A stretch of 57,859 nt of DNA. Origin: Ruminococcus sp. (lineage in GTDB: Bacteria > Bacillota > Clostridia > Oscillospirales > Ruminococcaceae). Location of the stretch: NCBI GenBank assembly GCA_015066805.1, contig SVNP01000003.1:1-57859 (forward strand), given 5' to 3'. The position numbers and the translations under genes are program-made. Shown here piece by piece: positions 8,257 to 16,639 of this stretch; positions within the stretch are counted from its first letter, which is position 1; every line of letters begins with the position of its first letter. A model generated the notes under the pieces. That model worked only from the letters and a program-made list of their open reading frames with translations. It ran no database searches and was not told the origin of the DNA.

Positions 8257-8290
8257 TGAAAAGACCCAAGGGGAAAGCCCCTTGGGTCTT
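8257..8290 (-). terminator. terminator of the sortase operon
   Basis: AAGACCCAAGGGG (8261-8273) pairs with CCCCTTGGGTCTT (8278-8290), and TTTT follows on the minus strand. Confidence 0.85.
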
Positions 8291-8295
8291 TGTTG

Positions 8296-9168
8296 TTATG
8301 CAGCCGGCTTTCGGTTCAGGAGACCAAATGCGATCCACATTCCCGCTGCAAGGATGAAACCGATCACACCTGCAATGATCACTGCACCTGTCATATCATA
8401 CAGATAGCCGGTAACGGCTGTAAAGATCTGATCGGATTTGACCGCAAAGCGATCAAACCAACGTGTAAAATGAATGACAGCGGCGGGCACGGTCATCAGC
8501 AGGGAGGCTGTACAGACTGCCGATGCAGCCCAATACAGCAACTGCTTCAGTGCCTTGCGATGCACCGCTGCCAGCAATGCCAGCAGCACAACACTAGCCA
8601 TCAGACACAACACAAAGCCGCGGCTGACCCACGGTACATAGGGACGGAGCTTTTTCAGCACCTTTGCCTCATGCAGCGTAGAAAAACGGAACACATCTGC
8701 GGTAGTCAGCACATTGGTTTTTGCGTTCTCAATGGCCTTTTGCAGGCTTTTTTCATAGGCTTTGTCTTTCTGATAGCCGTTTTCATCGGCGTACTGCTCA
8801 AAAAATGCAGTCAGATTTTGTTCCAGCTTGGAAAAATCCGCTTCCACAGCCACAGTATCCTGCTTGCCGTGGAGATATGCAAAGGCATTGCGGATGGACT
8901 GTTCAATGATCCCATGAATCTGCTCCACAGAAAGGCTTTCCGTATAGACCGATACGGGAATGCCCGATGTATTGACCTGCTCGGTATAATATGCGGTGAG
9001 ATTTTCCAGCACACGCACATCCAGATTTTTTTCTGCCAGAATACGGTTGCAGGTATCGGCATCCAGCGCACGATATTTTACGATGCCAAGCACCACACTG
9101 CCTGCCAGCGTAAACACCAGCAGCAGGGTCAGCACCACACTTGCCAGATATTGTAACGGTCGGTTCAC
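8296..9168 (-). CDS. membrane protein of the sortase operon, unknown function
   Basis: The protein has 290 residues and no recognisable family. It starts with a GTG preceded by AAAGGAG. A transmembrane helix at about 8-30 is followed by an external region of roughly 150 residues rich in charged helices (about 35-190). Three further hydrophobic segments lie at about 190-215, 222-245 and 262-285, and a short basic tail (NRKPAA) ends the protein. Its start lies 3 bases after the sortase stop, so it is co-translated with the sortase and its probable substrate. By position it could be an assembly partner, a chaperone or a regulator of the anchored surface protein; this is inference from context only. 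Confidence 0.7.
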   Translation of the reverse strand: MNRPLQYLASVVLTLLLVFTLAGSVVLGIVKYRALDADTCNRILAEKNLDVRVLENLTAYYTEQVNTSGIPVSVYTESLSVEQIHGIIEQSIRNAFAYLHGKQDTVAVEADFSKLEQNLTAFFEQYADENGYQKDKAYEKSLQKAIENAKTNVLTTADVFRFSTLHEAKVLKKLRPYVPWVSRGFVLCLMASVVLLALLAAVHRKALKQLLYWAASAVCTASLLMTVPAAVIHFTRWFDRFAVKSDQIFTAVTGYLYDMTGAVIIAGVIGFILAAGMWIAFGLLNRKPAA

Positions 9169-9171
9169 GGC

Positions 9172-9867
9172 TTACTCCTTTGTTTCGGTGGTCACATAAT
9201 ACTGCTTGCTGACAGGTGTACATACCATACCGATACGCATATCGGAATCGCCCAGTACATCGGCTTCGCAGGTGTACAGGGTCAGGCGGTCTGTACCGCT
9301 GTTGACCACATAGGATTTATCGGTCTTTTCAAAGCGGATGGCTTCCTTTGCCTCATAGGTAAAGATGCCGTATTCGGTGTAGATGGTAACCAGATCGCCC
9401 ACCTCCATTTTGCTGAGATCGGCAAAATAGGTGTTGACATGGGCGCTGATGACCACGTTGCCTGCATCGCCCACCACCTTGTTCTGGCTGGAAAGACAAG
9501 CACCCAGAGCCAGCAGCTCGGGAGTGGTACCGTAGTACACACCAACGGTCAGGTCAATATCCTCGCAGATGAGGGTAGCAAACTTTTCACCGAATTTGGG
9601 GAAGATCACTTCACCTGTATCGCTCATTTCTCCTTGGACGTCGGTGTTGATGTTCTTGTCCACAATATTCAGGCCTGCGGTGGTGGAGGTGATCTTCAGG
9701 TTATCCATAAAGGCGATGTTCAGGTAATTCTGCAGGCGATGGGTGGGAATCAGCAGATATACCAGCAGTACGATACCGATGCTTAACAGAGTCAGGAATA
9801 CGGGAGTCAGCAGCCAGGGCAGCTTTTTGGCAAAGCCGCTGCTTTTTTTGATTGCCGCATCAGCCAT
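9172..9867 (-). CDS. sortase (class D/E-like transpeptidase)
   Basis: The protein has 231 residues. An N-terminal transmembrane helix at about 18-40 anchors an external sortase fold. The catalytic triad is visible: His143 in SAHV, Cys200 in TLYTC, and Arg211 in RIGMV. Sortases cleave a sorting motif between Thr and Gly and join the protein to the cell wall or to another protein. The start codon lies 8 bases inside the upstream gene, which encodes a secreted protein with a cell-wall-sorting-like C-terminus, so enzyme and substrate are encoded together. The exact class cannot be settled by eye; the size and TLYTC context fit small housekeeping-like classes better than pilin class C, which usually has a lid. 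Confidence 0.9.
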   Translation of the reverse strand: MADAAIKKSSGFAKKLPWLLTPVFLTLLSIGIVLLVYLLIPTHRLQNYLNIAFMDNLKITSTTAGLNIVDKNINTDVQGEMSDTGEVIFPKFGEKFATLICEDIDLTVGVYYGTTPELLALGACLSSQNKVVGDAGNVVISAHVNTYFADLSKMEVGDLVTIYTEYGIFTYEAKEAIRFEKTDKSYVVNSGTDRLTLYTCEADVLGDSDMRIGMVCTPVSKQYYVTTETKE

Positions 9868-10687
9868 TCTGCTCCTCCTCGGGATCCTTGCCGCTGCGAT
9901 ACATCACATAAGCAATGCCGCCCATGGAGGCCAGCACCAGCGCGGAAGCCAGCGCAAACCATCCCGTCAGATTCCAGCCCGTATCCTCAACCACCACACC
10001 CATGGAGGACTGGTCGATGATATTGCCTTCCGGATCACGGACAGAAAGGTCGATCTGATTGTCTTGGATATCGTCTACGGAAAGCTGGAAGCCCAGTTCT
10101 TTCATCAGTTGGGAAAGGTAATCCAGAATTTCCATTTTTGAGTCAGCATCCATTTGCAGGAGGATGCTCTTTTTTTCCGCAATGGAAAGATTGTCCATGA
10201 AAGTTTTGCGCTCATCTTCGGGCAGACTGTAAAGGTAGGCGATTTTCTCATCCATGGTCATTTGTGCAAAGGTTTTTGCTGTTGTTGTGGTAGTTGCAGT
10301 CGTGGAAGAATCGCTGCCGCTGCCTGTGGTAGTGGCAGTGGTGGTTGTGGCAGTTGACATAAGCTGCTCGTAAGCCGCCAGACCACTTTCAAGGTTTTCT
10401 TCGATTGCTTGATTCACGCCTTCTGAACCCAACATTTCGATCATGGCTACCAAATCGGAATAGAGGAAGTAGTCATCACCGAAATAAACGCCGTTTTCAT
10501 CTTTCTCGCAATAGGAATAGGCATTCATAATGGCTTGAATCTGACTTTCCGGCACCACAGCCTCACGCAAGGCTTGTGCCACATCATCCATATCATAGGT
10601 TTCCTCCGCAGAGGCAGACCAAAACGCGGCGGCACCTATGGTCAGTACGGCGGTCAGTGCCGCCAGTGCTGCTTTGAATTTTTTCAT
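9860..10687 (-). CDS. secreted, probably sortase-anchored surface protein
   Basis: The protein has 275 residues. It has a signal peptide (1-27), an alpha-helical domain (about 30-110), a Thr/Ser-rich linker (112-138) resembling linkers of cellulosomal proteins, a second helical domain (140-200), and a C-terminal tripartite signal: VEDTG at 233-237, a hydrophobic helix at 241-263, and a charged tail starting YRSGK. This has the layout of an LPXTG-type sorting signal with only the TG pair conserved. The gene overlaps the sortase start by 8 bases, which supports a dedicated substrate. No domain family is recognised, so the surface role is unknown. It is the first gene of the operon. Confidence 0.75.
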   Translation of the reverse strand: MKKFKAALAALTAVLTIGAAAFWSASAEETYDMDDVAQALREAVVPESQIQAIMNAYSYCEKDENGVYFGDDYFLYSDLVAMIEMLGSEGVNQAIEENLESGLAAYEQLMSTATTTTATTTGSGSDSSTTATTTTTAKTFAQMTMDEKIAYLYSLPEDERKTFMDNLSIAEKKSILLQMDADSKMEILDYLSQLMKELGFQLSVDDIQDNQIDLSVRDPEGNIIDQSSMGVVVEDTGWNLTGWFALASALVLASMGGIAYVMYRSGKDPEEEQNG

Positions 10688-10760
10688 GGCTTGTTCCTTT
10701 CATTTTCGGGGGAGCGTTCGGGGTTTTGTTTGCCCGAACTGCGTATGTATGCTCACAGTC

Positions 10761-10789
10761 AGTATATCACACATCTCGCAAAAAAGCAA
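10761..10789 (-). promoter_or_regulatory. promoter of the sortase operon
   Basis: On the minus strand TTGCTT and TATACT are 17 bp apart with an extended -10 TGA. Confidence 0.7.
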
Positions 10790-10827
10790 GGTGGGGTTGC
10801 GCTTTTCCTTGATTTTCCACAGAATGC

Positions 10828-10873
10828 CCAAAAAACAGCAACCGCCGACAATGGAAATCGCATTGTCGGCGGA
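10828..10873 (-). terminator. terminator after metK
   Basis: CCGCCGACAATG (10842-10853) pairs perfectly with CATTGTCGGCGG (10861-10872), followed on the minus strand by TTGCTGTTTTTT. Confidence 0.85.
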
Positions 10874-10895
10874 TAGAAGCTTCATGGGGTGGGAA

Positions 10896-12086
10896 TCATA
10901 CCTGTTGTGCCTGTACCGCTGCACGCAGCGCATCGGTACGGTCGGTGCGTTCCCATGCAGGCAGCAGATCTTCTCTGCCCATATGGCCGTAGGCAGCCAG
11001 CTTGCGGTACTGGGGCTTTCTCAGCTCCAGGGCATCAATAATGGCAGCAGGGCGCAGATCAAAGCAAGCGGCAACTGCATTTGCAAGGAGCTCATCGCTT
11101 GCGGCACCGGTGCCGAAGGTCTCCACGAAAACGGAAACGGGCTTTGCCACACCGATGGCATATGCAAGCTGCACCTCGCAGCGTTTTGCAAGACCGGCAG
11201 CTACCAGGTTCTTGGCGATATAGCGGGTCATATAAGCGGCGGAACGGTCAACCTTGGTGGGATCTTTGCCGGAGAAGGCACCGCCGCCGTGACGGGAATA
11301 GCCGCCGTAGGTATCCACAATGATCTTTCTGCCGGTCAGACCGCTGTCACCCTGGGGACCGCCGATAACGAAACGGCCTGTGGGGTTGATGAAGATCTTG
11401 GTGTTCTCGTCCATCCATTCTGCGGGAATGGTAGGCTCCACCACCAGCTCAATGAGATCTGCACGGATCTGCTCCAGCTCCACGGAAGCGGAATGCTGGG
11501 TAGAGATAACGATGGTATCCACACGCACGGGGCGGTCATCCTCGTACTCCACGGTAACCTGTGTTTTGCCGTCGGGACGCAGATAGGAAAGGGTATTGTC
11601 CTTACGCAGAGCCGTGAGCTTCAGTGCCAGCTTATGGGCAAAGGCAATGGGCAGAGGCATCTTTTCGGGGGTCTCATCGCAGGCGTAGCCGAACATCATG
11701 CCCTGGTCGCCCGCACCGATCTTGTCGTAGGCATCTTCACTGTCGGCTGCACTGTCGGTGGCATCATCCACGCCCATGGCAATATCACCGGATTGCTTGT
11801 CGATGGTGGTCAGCACAGCGCAGGTATGGCCGTCAAAGCCATATTTTGCACGGTCGTAGCCGATATCCACAATGACCTCACGGGCAATACGGGGGATATC
11901 AACGGTTGCGGTGGTGGTGATCTCACCCATGCACAGCACCATACCGGTGGTACAGCAGGTTTCGCAGGCCACACGGCCGTAGGGGTCCTGTTCCAGAATG
12001 GCATCCAGAACCGCATCGGAGATCTGGTCACAGATCTTATCGGGATGACCTTCGGTCACCGATTCCGAGGTAAAAAATCTTCTCAT
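10896..12086 (-). CDS. metK: S-adenosylmethionine synthetase
   Basis: The protein has 396 residues and is full length. It makes S-adenosylmethionine from methionine and ATP in the cytoplasm. Signatures include [20 protein letters not shown] (substrate and metal site), [12 protein letters not shown] (the classic GAGDQG motif), and [18 protein letters not shown] near residue 260. The ATG at 12086 lies 10 bases after GGAGG; a TTG two codons upstream sits too close to the ribosome site. Expression is controlled by the SAM-I riboswitch and terminator immediately upstream, so the product of the enzyme represses its own gene. It is a single-gene transcript ended by a strong hairpin. Confidence 0.97.
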   Translation of the reverse strand: MRRFFTSESVTEGHPDKICDQISDAVLDAILEQDPYGRVACETCCTTGMVLCMGEITTTATVDIPRIAREVIVDIGYDRAKYGFDGHTCAVLTTIDKQSGDIAMGVDDATDSAADSEDAYDKIGAGDQGMMFGYACDETPEKMPLPIAFAHKLALKLTALRKDNTLSYLRPDGKTQVTVEYEDDRPVRVDTIVISTQHSASVELEQIRADLIELVVEPTIPAEWMDENTKIFINPTGRFVIGGPQGDSGLTGRKIIVDTYGGYSRHGGGAFSGKDPTKVDRSAAYMTRYIAKNLVAAGLAKRCEVQLAYAIGVAKPVSVFVETFGTGAASDELLANAVAACFDLRPAAIIDALELRKPQYRKLAAYGHMGREDLLPAWERTDRTDALRAAVQAQQV

Positions 12087-12116
12087 CTTCAAACTTCCTC
12101 CTTACAAAAATGCATC

Positions 12117-12152
12117 AAAAACGGCATTCGCCCACAAAGGAACGAATGCCGT
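12117..12152 (-). terminator. riboswitch-controlled terminator in the metK leader
   Basis: ACGGCATTCG (12121-12130) pairs perfectly with CGAATGCCGT (12143-12152), followed on the minus strand by TTTT. It lies between the SAM-I aptamer and the metK ribosome site and is the expected expression platform. Confidence 0.9.
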
Positions 12153-12169
12153 AGCTTTACCGACTGCAA

Positions 12170-12308
12170 ACGCCCCTCATCTTCCGGAGCACGCCCCATT
12201 GCAGGGGGTGTATCTCCGCGGGAATTGGCACCATACAGGGCATAGCAGCTATGCCGAGGGGTTGCCGCGACTTCACAGGCCCGTTCCTCCGTCGCTCTGG
12301 ATAAGGTT
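12170..12308 (-). promoter_or_regulatory. SAM-I (S-box) riboswitch aptamer
   Basis: Read on the minus strand, the conserved blocks occur in order: CTTATCCAGAG, then CGGAGG, GAAGTCGCGGCAACC, GGTGCCAATTCC, and GGAAGATGAGG. These are the hallmark segments of the S-box family, which binds S-adenosylmethionine and switches a downstream terminator on. The transcript start is predicted just upstream at the 12317-12345 promoter. Confidence 0.95.
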
Positions 12309-12316
12309 CTTTCCTA

Positions 12317-12345
12317 ATTATAGCGTAAGAATCGGCGTTTGTCAA
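12317..12345 (-). promoter_or_regulatory. promoter of the metK riboswitch leader
   Basis: A perfect TTGACA and a perfect TATAAT are 17 bp apart on the minus strand. Confidence 0.9.
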
Positions 12346-12374
12346 TGGGGTGGGCGCATTTTCCAAGGAATTTT

Positions 12375-12881
12375 TTATTCTGCGCGGTAGGCCTCTGTAA
12401 TGATACCGATGTACAGGCGGTGTTCATCCACAGGGGAGTAGAAGCGGCTGACCACATCTTCGGGGAGCTGATCTACGGGCATATCGGTGCAGAAGGCCTT
12501 GCGGCACACCAGAACGGTCTTTGCTTCCGCAAAGGCAACACCGCCGCCCAGTGCAATGGGAGTCAGGCCGGTTTCGGCGGCTTTGTCACAATCTCTGCCG
12601 GAATGGGCACCGCAGAACTGCAAAGCCTTGCGCTGTGCTTCATCAAAGAAGGAAAGGGTAAAGGTATCCTGCTGCTCCATAAAGCCAAAGGTGTGGCGGG
12701 AATGCCGCACATAGCAGGTAACTGAGGGCTGATTCCACAGAATGCCCACCTGACCCCAGGAAGCGGTCATGAAGTTGAAGCCCTGCTCCTTGGTGCCGGC
12801 TGTCAGCAAAAACCAATCCTTGCCGATGACGGTAAAGGGATTTTTCTCCCATTCCGCAGGCTGCATCTTAACAAAAGACAT
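12375..12881 (-). CDS. flavin reductase-like FMN-binding protein
   Basis: The protein has 168 residues. The arrangement VIGKDWFLLTAG, FNFMTASWGQVGILWNQPSV and YVRHSRHTFGFMEQQDTFTLSFF matches the flavin reductase-like split-barrel family that binds FMN. The start is the ATG at 12881 (GGAGG nearby); 14 additional in-frame residues upstream lack a ribosome site. The oxidoreductase partner and substrate cannot be read from the sequence. It is flanked by metK and spo0A on the same strand but has no visible functional link to either. Confidence 0.85.
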   Translation of the reverse strand: MSFVKMQPAEWEKNPFTVIGKDWFLLTAGTKEQGFNFMTASWGQVGILWNQPSVTCYVRHSRHTFGFMEQQDTFTLSFFDEAQRKALQFCGAHSGRDCDKAAETGLTPIALGGGVAFAEAKTVLVCRKAFCTDMPVDQLPEDVVSRFYSPVDEHRLYIGIITEAYRAE

Positions 12882-12939
12882 AGAAAAAACCTCCGTATCA
12901 TTTGGAATGTTTGATATGCACATCGGCAGGGCAGCGGCA

Positions 12940-13695
12940 TTACTGCTGATGCTGCAGCCGAAGCTTATCCGTGATCAGTGCGATGAATTCGGAATTGGTG
13001 GGTTTCCCTTTACAGGTATTCACCGTATACCCGAAAAATGCATTGAGGGTATCCAGATTGCCTCTGTCCCATGCGATCTCAATAGCGTGACGAATGGCAC
13101 GCTCCACGCGGGAGGGCGTTGTGCCGTATTGTGCGGCAACTCTGGGGTAGAGCTGCTTTGTGACGCTTTCCAGCAAAGCGGGCTCATGATAGGAGCTGAC
13201 GATAGCGGTACGCAGAAAGTGGTAGCCCTTGATGTGGGCCGGTACGCCAAGCTGATGGATGATATCGGTGACGGTAATGGCGAGATCCTGCTGGGCACGG
13301 GTGCGGATGGCACTCAGCGGCTGCTTTTCCGTCAGCAGGGAGATCCGTTCCCCCAGCACCGACATATCAAAGGGCTTGAGCATGAAGTAGGAAGCGCCAT
13401 TCTGCATGACCTGCTGCTCTACAAAGCTGTTGTCGTAGGATGAGGTGACAATGAAGGCAGGGCGTTTGGCACCGCCTGCACCGGCTTTTTTCATCAGTTC
13501 AATGGCATCCATATGAGGCAGCACGGCATCCACTACCACCACATCGGGGGTATCATTGCGGATGGATTCCAGTACTGTATTTCCGTTTTTTGGCCTTGTA
13601 TAGGCGTACATCCCCTGTGAGCGCAGCACACTTGCGCAGGATACACCGTACTCTGCGGTGTCATCTCCAATCAGAACCTTGACTTGTTTTTGCAT
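12940..13695 (-). CDS. spo0A: sporulation transcription factor Spo0A
   Basis: The protein has 251 residues. The receiver domain spans 1-120 with acidic pocket Asp11/Asp12, phospho-acceptor Asp56 (VVVVDAVLP) and the late Lys in LKPFD. The C-terminal DNA-binding domain is diagnostic of Spo0[41 protein letters not shown] and [18 protein letters not shown]. It is the phosphorelay-controlled master regulator of sporulation entry. The ATG at 13695 follows AAGGAGG. spoIVB lies nearby in the opposite orientation; in Bacillus the two genes are neighbours in the same direction. An intact Spo0A contrasts with the truncated dipicolinate synthase gene at 54.5 kb. Confidence 0.95.
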   Translation of the reverse strand: MQKQVKVLIGDDTAEYGVSCASVLRSQGMYAYTRPKNGNTVLESIRNDTPDVVVVDAVLPHMDAIELMKKAGAGGAKRPAFIVTSSYDNSFVEQQVMQNGASYFMLKPFDMSVLGERISLLTEKQPLSAIRTRAQQDLAITVTDIIHQLGVPAHIKGYHFLRTAIVSSYHEPALLESVTKQLYPRVAAQYGTTPSRVERAIRHAIEIAWDRGNLDTLNAFFGYTVNTCKGKPTNSEFIALITDKLRLQHQQ

Positions 13696-13724
13696 GGTTT
13701 GACCTCCTTCGTTTTTGTATCTCC

Positions 13725-13753
13725 ATTTTAACACCGTTTGTGCCGAATGGCAA
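13725..13753 (-). promoter_or_regulatory. promoter of spo0A
   Basis: On the minus strand TTGCCA and TAAAAT are 17 bp apart with an extended -10 TGT. Confidence 0.65.
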
Positions 13754-13872
13754 GGGGTGAAAAAAACGGAAAAGCATCTAGTTTTGTCGGAAGGAAGGGA
13801 AATTTTTGGGGTGCTGCATTCATGGCGGATGAGAGGGCAGAAACGGCTGTCGGAAGGTGTCGCAACAGGGTG

Positions 13873-14421
13873 CTATTTGGTCTCGCCGCCCAGAATGCTG
13901 GGTGCTTTGCGGTTGCGCTGTGCCTCTTTTTGTTCTTTTTTCTGCTGCCGCTTCACCACAGCCTCGTAGGAAAGAAAACGGCTGCTTGCCAGGATCAGCA
14001 GCAGAGCAAAGGGAATGGCGTTGCCTACAAGACCATCCCGCCACACCGTAAAGGCATTGCGCCCGAAGTTGCTTTCGGTCTGTCCGCTCCAGCCCATTTC
14101 CTCGGCAATGGATACGGCCTTCATGGTGATCCAGAGCATGGGCAGGTAGGAGAGGATCCCCGTGAGCATGGCAGCAAGATCCAGCTTGCAGAAGTAGAGG
14201 ATGGCGGCGATGAGCAGCACGCCTTCAAAGATCAGCAGCCACACGCCGTAGGCGAAAAAGGGCGCACCGTAGCTTTCGGCGTTGATGAGCCATCCTGCTG
14301 CCACCAGCGAGGACAAAAACAGCGGAAAAACGATCAGGGTGATAACCAGCAGAATATTGCCTGCCACACGCAGCCATTTCCGGTTGCCGGCGGCAGGGGC
14401 GGATGTTTGTTTGCGCTTCAT
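13873..14421 (-). CDS. four-helix membrane protein, unknown
   Basis: The protein has 182 residues. Hydrophobic helices are visible at about 18-45, 52-78, 80-105 and 134-152, with basic N- and C-terminal tails (MKRKQ at the start; a KRQQKKEQKEAQRNRK stretch near the end) that are probably cytoplasmic. No known family is recognised. It lies between spo0A and spoIVB, a place where Bacillus has no gene, so a sporulation-related role is possible but unsupported. About 120 bases between it and spo0A show nothing beyond the spo0A promoter. Confidence 0.7.
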   Translation of the reverse strand: MKRKQTSAPAAGNRKWLRVAGNILLVITLIVFPLFLSSLVAAGWLINAESYGAPFFAYGVWLLIFEGVLLIAAILYFCKLDLAAMLTGILSYLPMLWITMKAVSIAEEMGWSGQTESNFGRNAFTVWRDGLVGNAIPFALLLILASSRFLSYEAVVKRQQKKEQKEAQRNRKAPSILGGETK

Positions 14422-14623
14422 AAAATACCTCTTTTCGGTAGTGGGGGGATTTTTTATTGTGTTTCACAGCCCTTTTTTGCCGCTAAGCGTGCAAAAAGGC
14501 GTTTGTGTACGTCGTTGGGGCATCATAGCAAAATCTCTGCGAAGAATCTGCTACGGCAATTCGGAGCAAAATGGGTTATGCTAGCGTTGCGGCGATTTGC
14601 CGCAGGAAAGGAGAGATCCGGCC

Positions 14624-15862
14624 ATGAAAGATCAAACAAACAGGCACGGCAGGATGTTTTGGCGGCACTGGCTGCAGCGTCTTGGCGTGGTGGCCTGCGG
14701 TGCTGCCATATTGCTGGGCGGCGGCATCGGCTATTATGCAGGTGCGCTGCCTGATCATTACTATGTGGAAACAGGCGGTGCGCTGCAATTACAGACTGCA
14801 CTGCCCGTAACGGCGGTACAGACACCATCGGCGGCTGCCACACGGGAAGCCTCTTTGCGGCTGTTCGGGCTGTTTCCGGTCAAAACCGTATCCCTGACAC
14901 CCATGCGGCGCGCCTCGGTGTATATCGGTGGCGAGCCCTTTGGCATCCGTATGCTGATGGCAGGCGCTATGGTGGTGTCCCTGAGCGATATAACGGGCAG
15001 AGAGGGCACCTGCTGTCCTGCGGCGGAAGCGGGGATCGCCGTTGGTGATGTGATACAGGCTGTGAACGGTGTAACGGTACACAGCAATGCCGATGTGCAG
15101 GAACAGATCGCAATGGGTGCAGGGGAACCCTTACAGGTCACACTGCTGCGGAATGATCTGCCCCGTACGGTAACGGTTCAGCCGGTGTATTCGGTACTCC
15201 ACGGCTGCTGGCAGACGGGTATGTGGGTCAGGGACAGCACAGCAGGCATCGGTACGGTCACCTATTACTGTGATACCGCAGGTGAGGTTTACAGCTTCGG
15301 CGGCCTTGGCCATGCGGTATGCGATACGGATACAGGCGAACAGATCCCTTTGGCGGCAGGTGAGGTAGTGGGTGTACAGGTCACCGATGTGCTGCGGAGC
15401 AAGGCAGGCTCGCCGGGGGCATTGCAGGGGCGCATGGTAGCCGCCGATGAATGGGGCACGCTGTTTTCCAATACGGAACGGGGTGTATTCGGGTATCTGG
15501 AGCATTTGCCGGCGGGAAAAACCGCAGTACCCATTGCCTTCCGCCAGGAGGTGGCCCGTGGCCCTGCGGAGATCTTCACAACGCTTTCCGGCGATGCACC
15601 CTCCCGATACACCATTGAGATCGAGGAGCTGCACAGTGCGGATACCGGCACAAGGAATATGGTGATCCACATTACCGATGCACGGCTGCTGGAAGAGACC
15701 GGCGGCATTATACAGGGCATGAGCGGCAGCCCCATTTTGCAGAACGGCAGGCTGGTAGGTGCTGTGACCCATGTATTCGTCAGTGACCCCACCAGGGGCT
15801 ACGGCATTTTTGCGGAGAATATGTATGCCCATACTCTTGCGGGGCAATTGCCGGAAGAATAG
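14624..15862 (+). CDS. spoIVB: SpoIVB-type S55 serine peptidase
   Basis: The protein has 412 residues. A transmembrane or signal segment at about 18-42 precedes a PDZ domain (about 115-190; AAEAGIAVGDVIQAVNG) and the S55 peptidase domain, with GIGTVTYY, FGGLGHAVCD (His230, Asp234) and GMSGSPILQNGRLVGAVTHV containing the catalytic Ser. SpoIVB is made in the forespore and triggers sigma-K activation across the intermembrane space. The ATG at 14624 has AGGAAAGGAGAG upstream; the frame is open to 14597 but lacks an ATG. Sequence upstream shows no sigma-A promoter, as expected for a sporulation sigma-dependent gene, though I could not assign one. Confidence 0.92.
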   Translation: MKDQTNRHGRMFWRHWLQRLGVVACGAAILLGGGIGYYAGALPDHYYVETGGALQLQTALPVTAVQTPSAAATREASLRLFGLFPVKTVSLTPMRRASVYIGGEPFGIRMLMAGAMVVSLSDITGREGTCCPAAEAGIAVGDVIQAVNGVTVHSNADVQEQIAMGAGEPLQVTLLRNDLPRTVTVQPVYSVLHGCWQTGMWVRDSTAGIGTVTYYCDTAGEVYSFGGLGHAVCDTDTGEQIPLAAGEVVGVQVTDVLRSKAGSPGALQGRMVAADEWGTLFSNTERGVFGYLEHLPAGKTAVPIAFRQEVARGPAEIFTTLSGDAPSRYTIEIEELHSADTGTRNMVIHITDARLLEETGGIIQGMSGSPILQNGRLVGAVTHVFVSDPTRGYGIFAENMYAHTLAGQLPEE

Positions 15863-15866
15863 CAGA

Positions 15867-15898
15867 AAAGGGGCGTTTCCAACACAGAAACACCCCTC
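15867..15898 (+). terminator. terminator after spoIVB
   Basis: AGGGGCGTTTC pairs with GAAACACCCCT (one mispair), followed by CTTTC. The U-tract is poor, and its action is uncertain. Confidence 0.55.
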
Positions 15899-15977
15899 TT
15901 TCATTGACGGAATCATGCCTTGCGGCGGTTCATTCCAAATTCCCCGTGTGGGAGAATGCGCTGCGGATAAAAGATGC

Positions 15978-16250
15978 TCAGCGGCTCTCGTCGCTGAAAC
16001 CGCTGTCAACCAGCTCTACCAGAGAAGCAACAGCCTGCTCCTCATCGGTGCCGTCAGCGATGATACGGATAGCGGTACCGCCGACAATGCCGAGAGACAG
16101 GATGCCCAGCAGGCTCTTAGCGTTTACGCGGCGCTCTTCCTTCTCGATCCAGATAGCGGAACGGAACTCGTTTGCCTTCTGAATGAAAAAGGTTGCGGGG
16201 CGTGCGTGCAGACCCACCTGATTCTGGACCATGACATCTTTAATACACAT
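15978..16250 (-). CDS. ptsH: HPr phosphocarrier protein
   Basis: The protein has 90 residues. His15 in GLHARPAT is the EI-phosphorylated residue of the phosphotransferase system. Ser46 in NAKSLLGI is the HPr-kinase site used for CcpA-dependent catabolite control. Both residues sit at the canonical positions, so this copy should be competent for sugar transport and regulation, unlike the paralogue at 21.5 kb. The gene has a strong promoter at 16444-16472 and a leader of about 185 nt with several hairpins. No ptsI follows; the next gene is convergent spoIVB. Confidence 0.92.
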   Translation of the reverse strand: MCIKDVMVQNQVGLHARPATFFIQKANEFRSAIWIEKEERRVNAKSLLGILSLGIVGGTAIRIIADGTDEEQAVASLVELVDSGFSDESR

Positions 16251-16437
16251 AGACTTTCTCTCCTTTATGATTTCATAAAACTGCTTATGGACACGATAAC
16301 GGCTCTGCCCAAACGGAACAGGGCATCACAGGCGCACAAAAGAACCTCCCATTGCCTGACAACAAGGGGATGCTCCTACGGAGCGCACTGCTTTGCCTTG
16401 CAGTGAGACAGAATTGCTGTCGGTACCGCAAGCCACT
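16251..16437 (-). promoter_or_regulatory. long structured 5' leader of ptsH
   Basis: The predicted start is near 16437, so about 185 untranslated nt precede ptsH. Read on the minus strand, hairpins are visible: CACTGC/GCAGTG, GCTCC/GGAGC, an imperfect CCCTTG/CAATGGG followed by TTCTTTT, and TGCCC/GGGCA. There is no protein in it. It could be an attenuator or an independent small RNA; I do not recognise a known riboswitch class. Confidence 0.5.
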
Positions 16438-16443
16438 GTTACC

Positions 16444-16472
16444 ATTATACAGACTAATCTGCAACTCGTCAA
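16444..16472 (-). promoter_or_regulatory. promoter of ptsH and its leader
   Basis: On the minus strand TTGACG and a perfect TATAAT are 17 bp apart. Confidence 0.85.
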
Positions 16473-16478
16473 CTTGTT

Positions 16479-16598
16479 TTATCCACAAATCCGCCTTTTT
16501 TCCGAAAAATTCTACGCAATGCCATATTCGGGCGAAAACTTTTCCCGTTTGTTTGGGCATATTCACGAAGCCTGAGTGTGGAAAACCCTTGTGGAAAA
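16479..16598. other. group of three DnaA-box-like sites
   Basis: TTATCCACA at 16479-16487 is a perfect DnaA box. TGTGGAAAA at 16577-16585 and again at 16590-16598 are inverted TTTTCCACA boxes spaced 13 bp apart. They lie in the gene-free stretch 16473-16639 between the ptsH promoter and the trmD stop. Nothing else is evident there. Confidence 0.5.
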
Positions 16599-16639
16599 CG
16601 CACAGTTTTCAACAATTGATTTTGTACAAAGTTACAGGC

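Noticed and set aside
16479-16598. Chromosomal replication origin
   Set aside because: DnaA boxes are present, but dnaA, dnaN, an AT-rich unwinding region and a larger box array are missing, so I report only a small box group.
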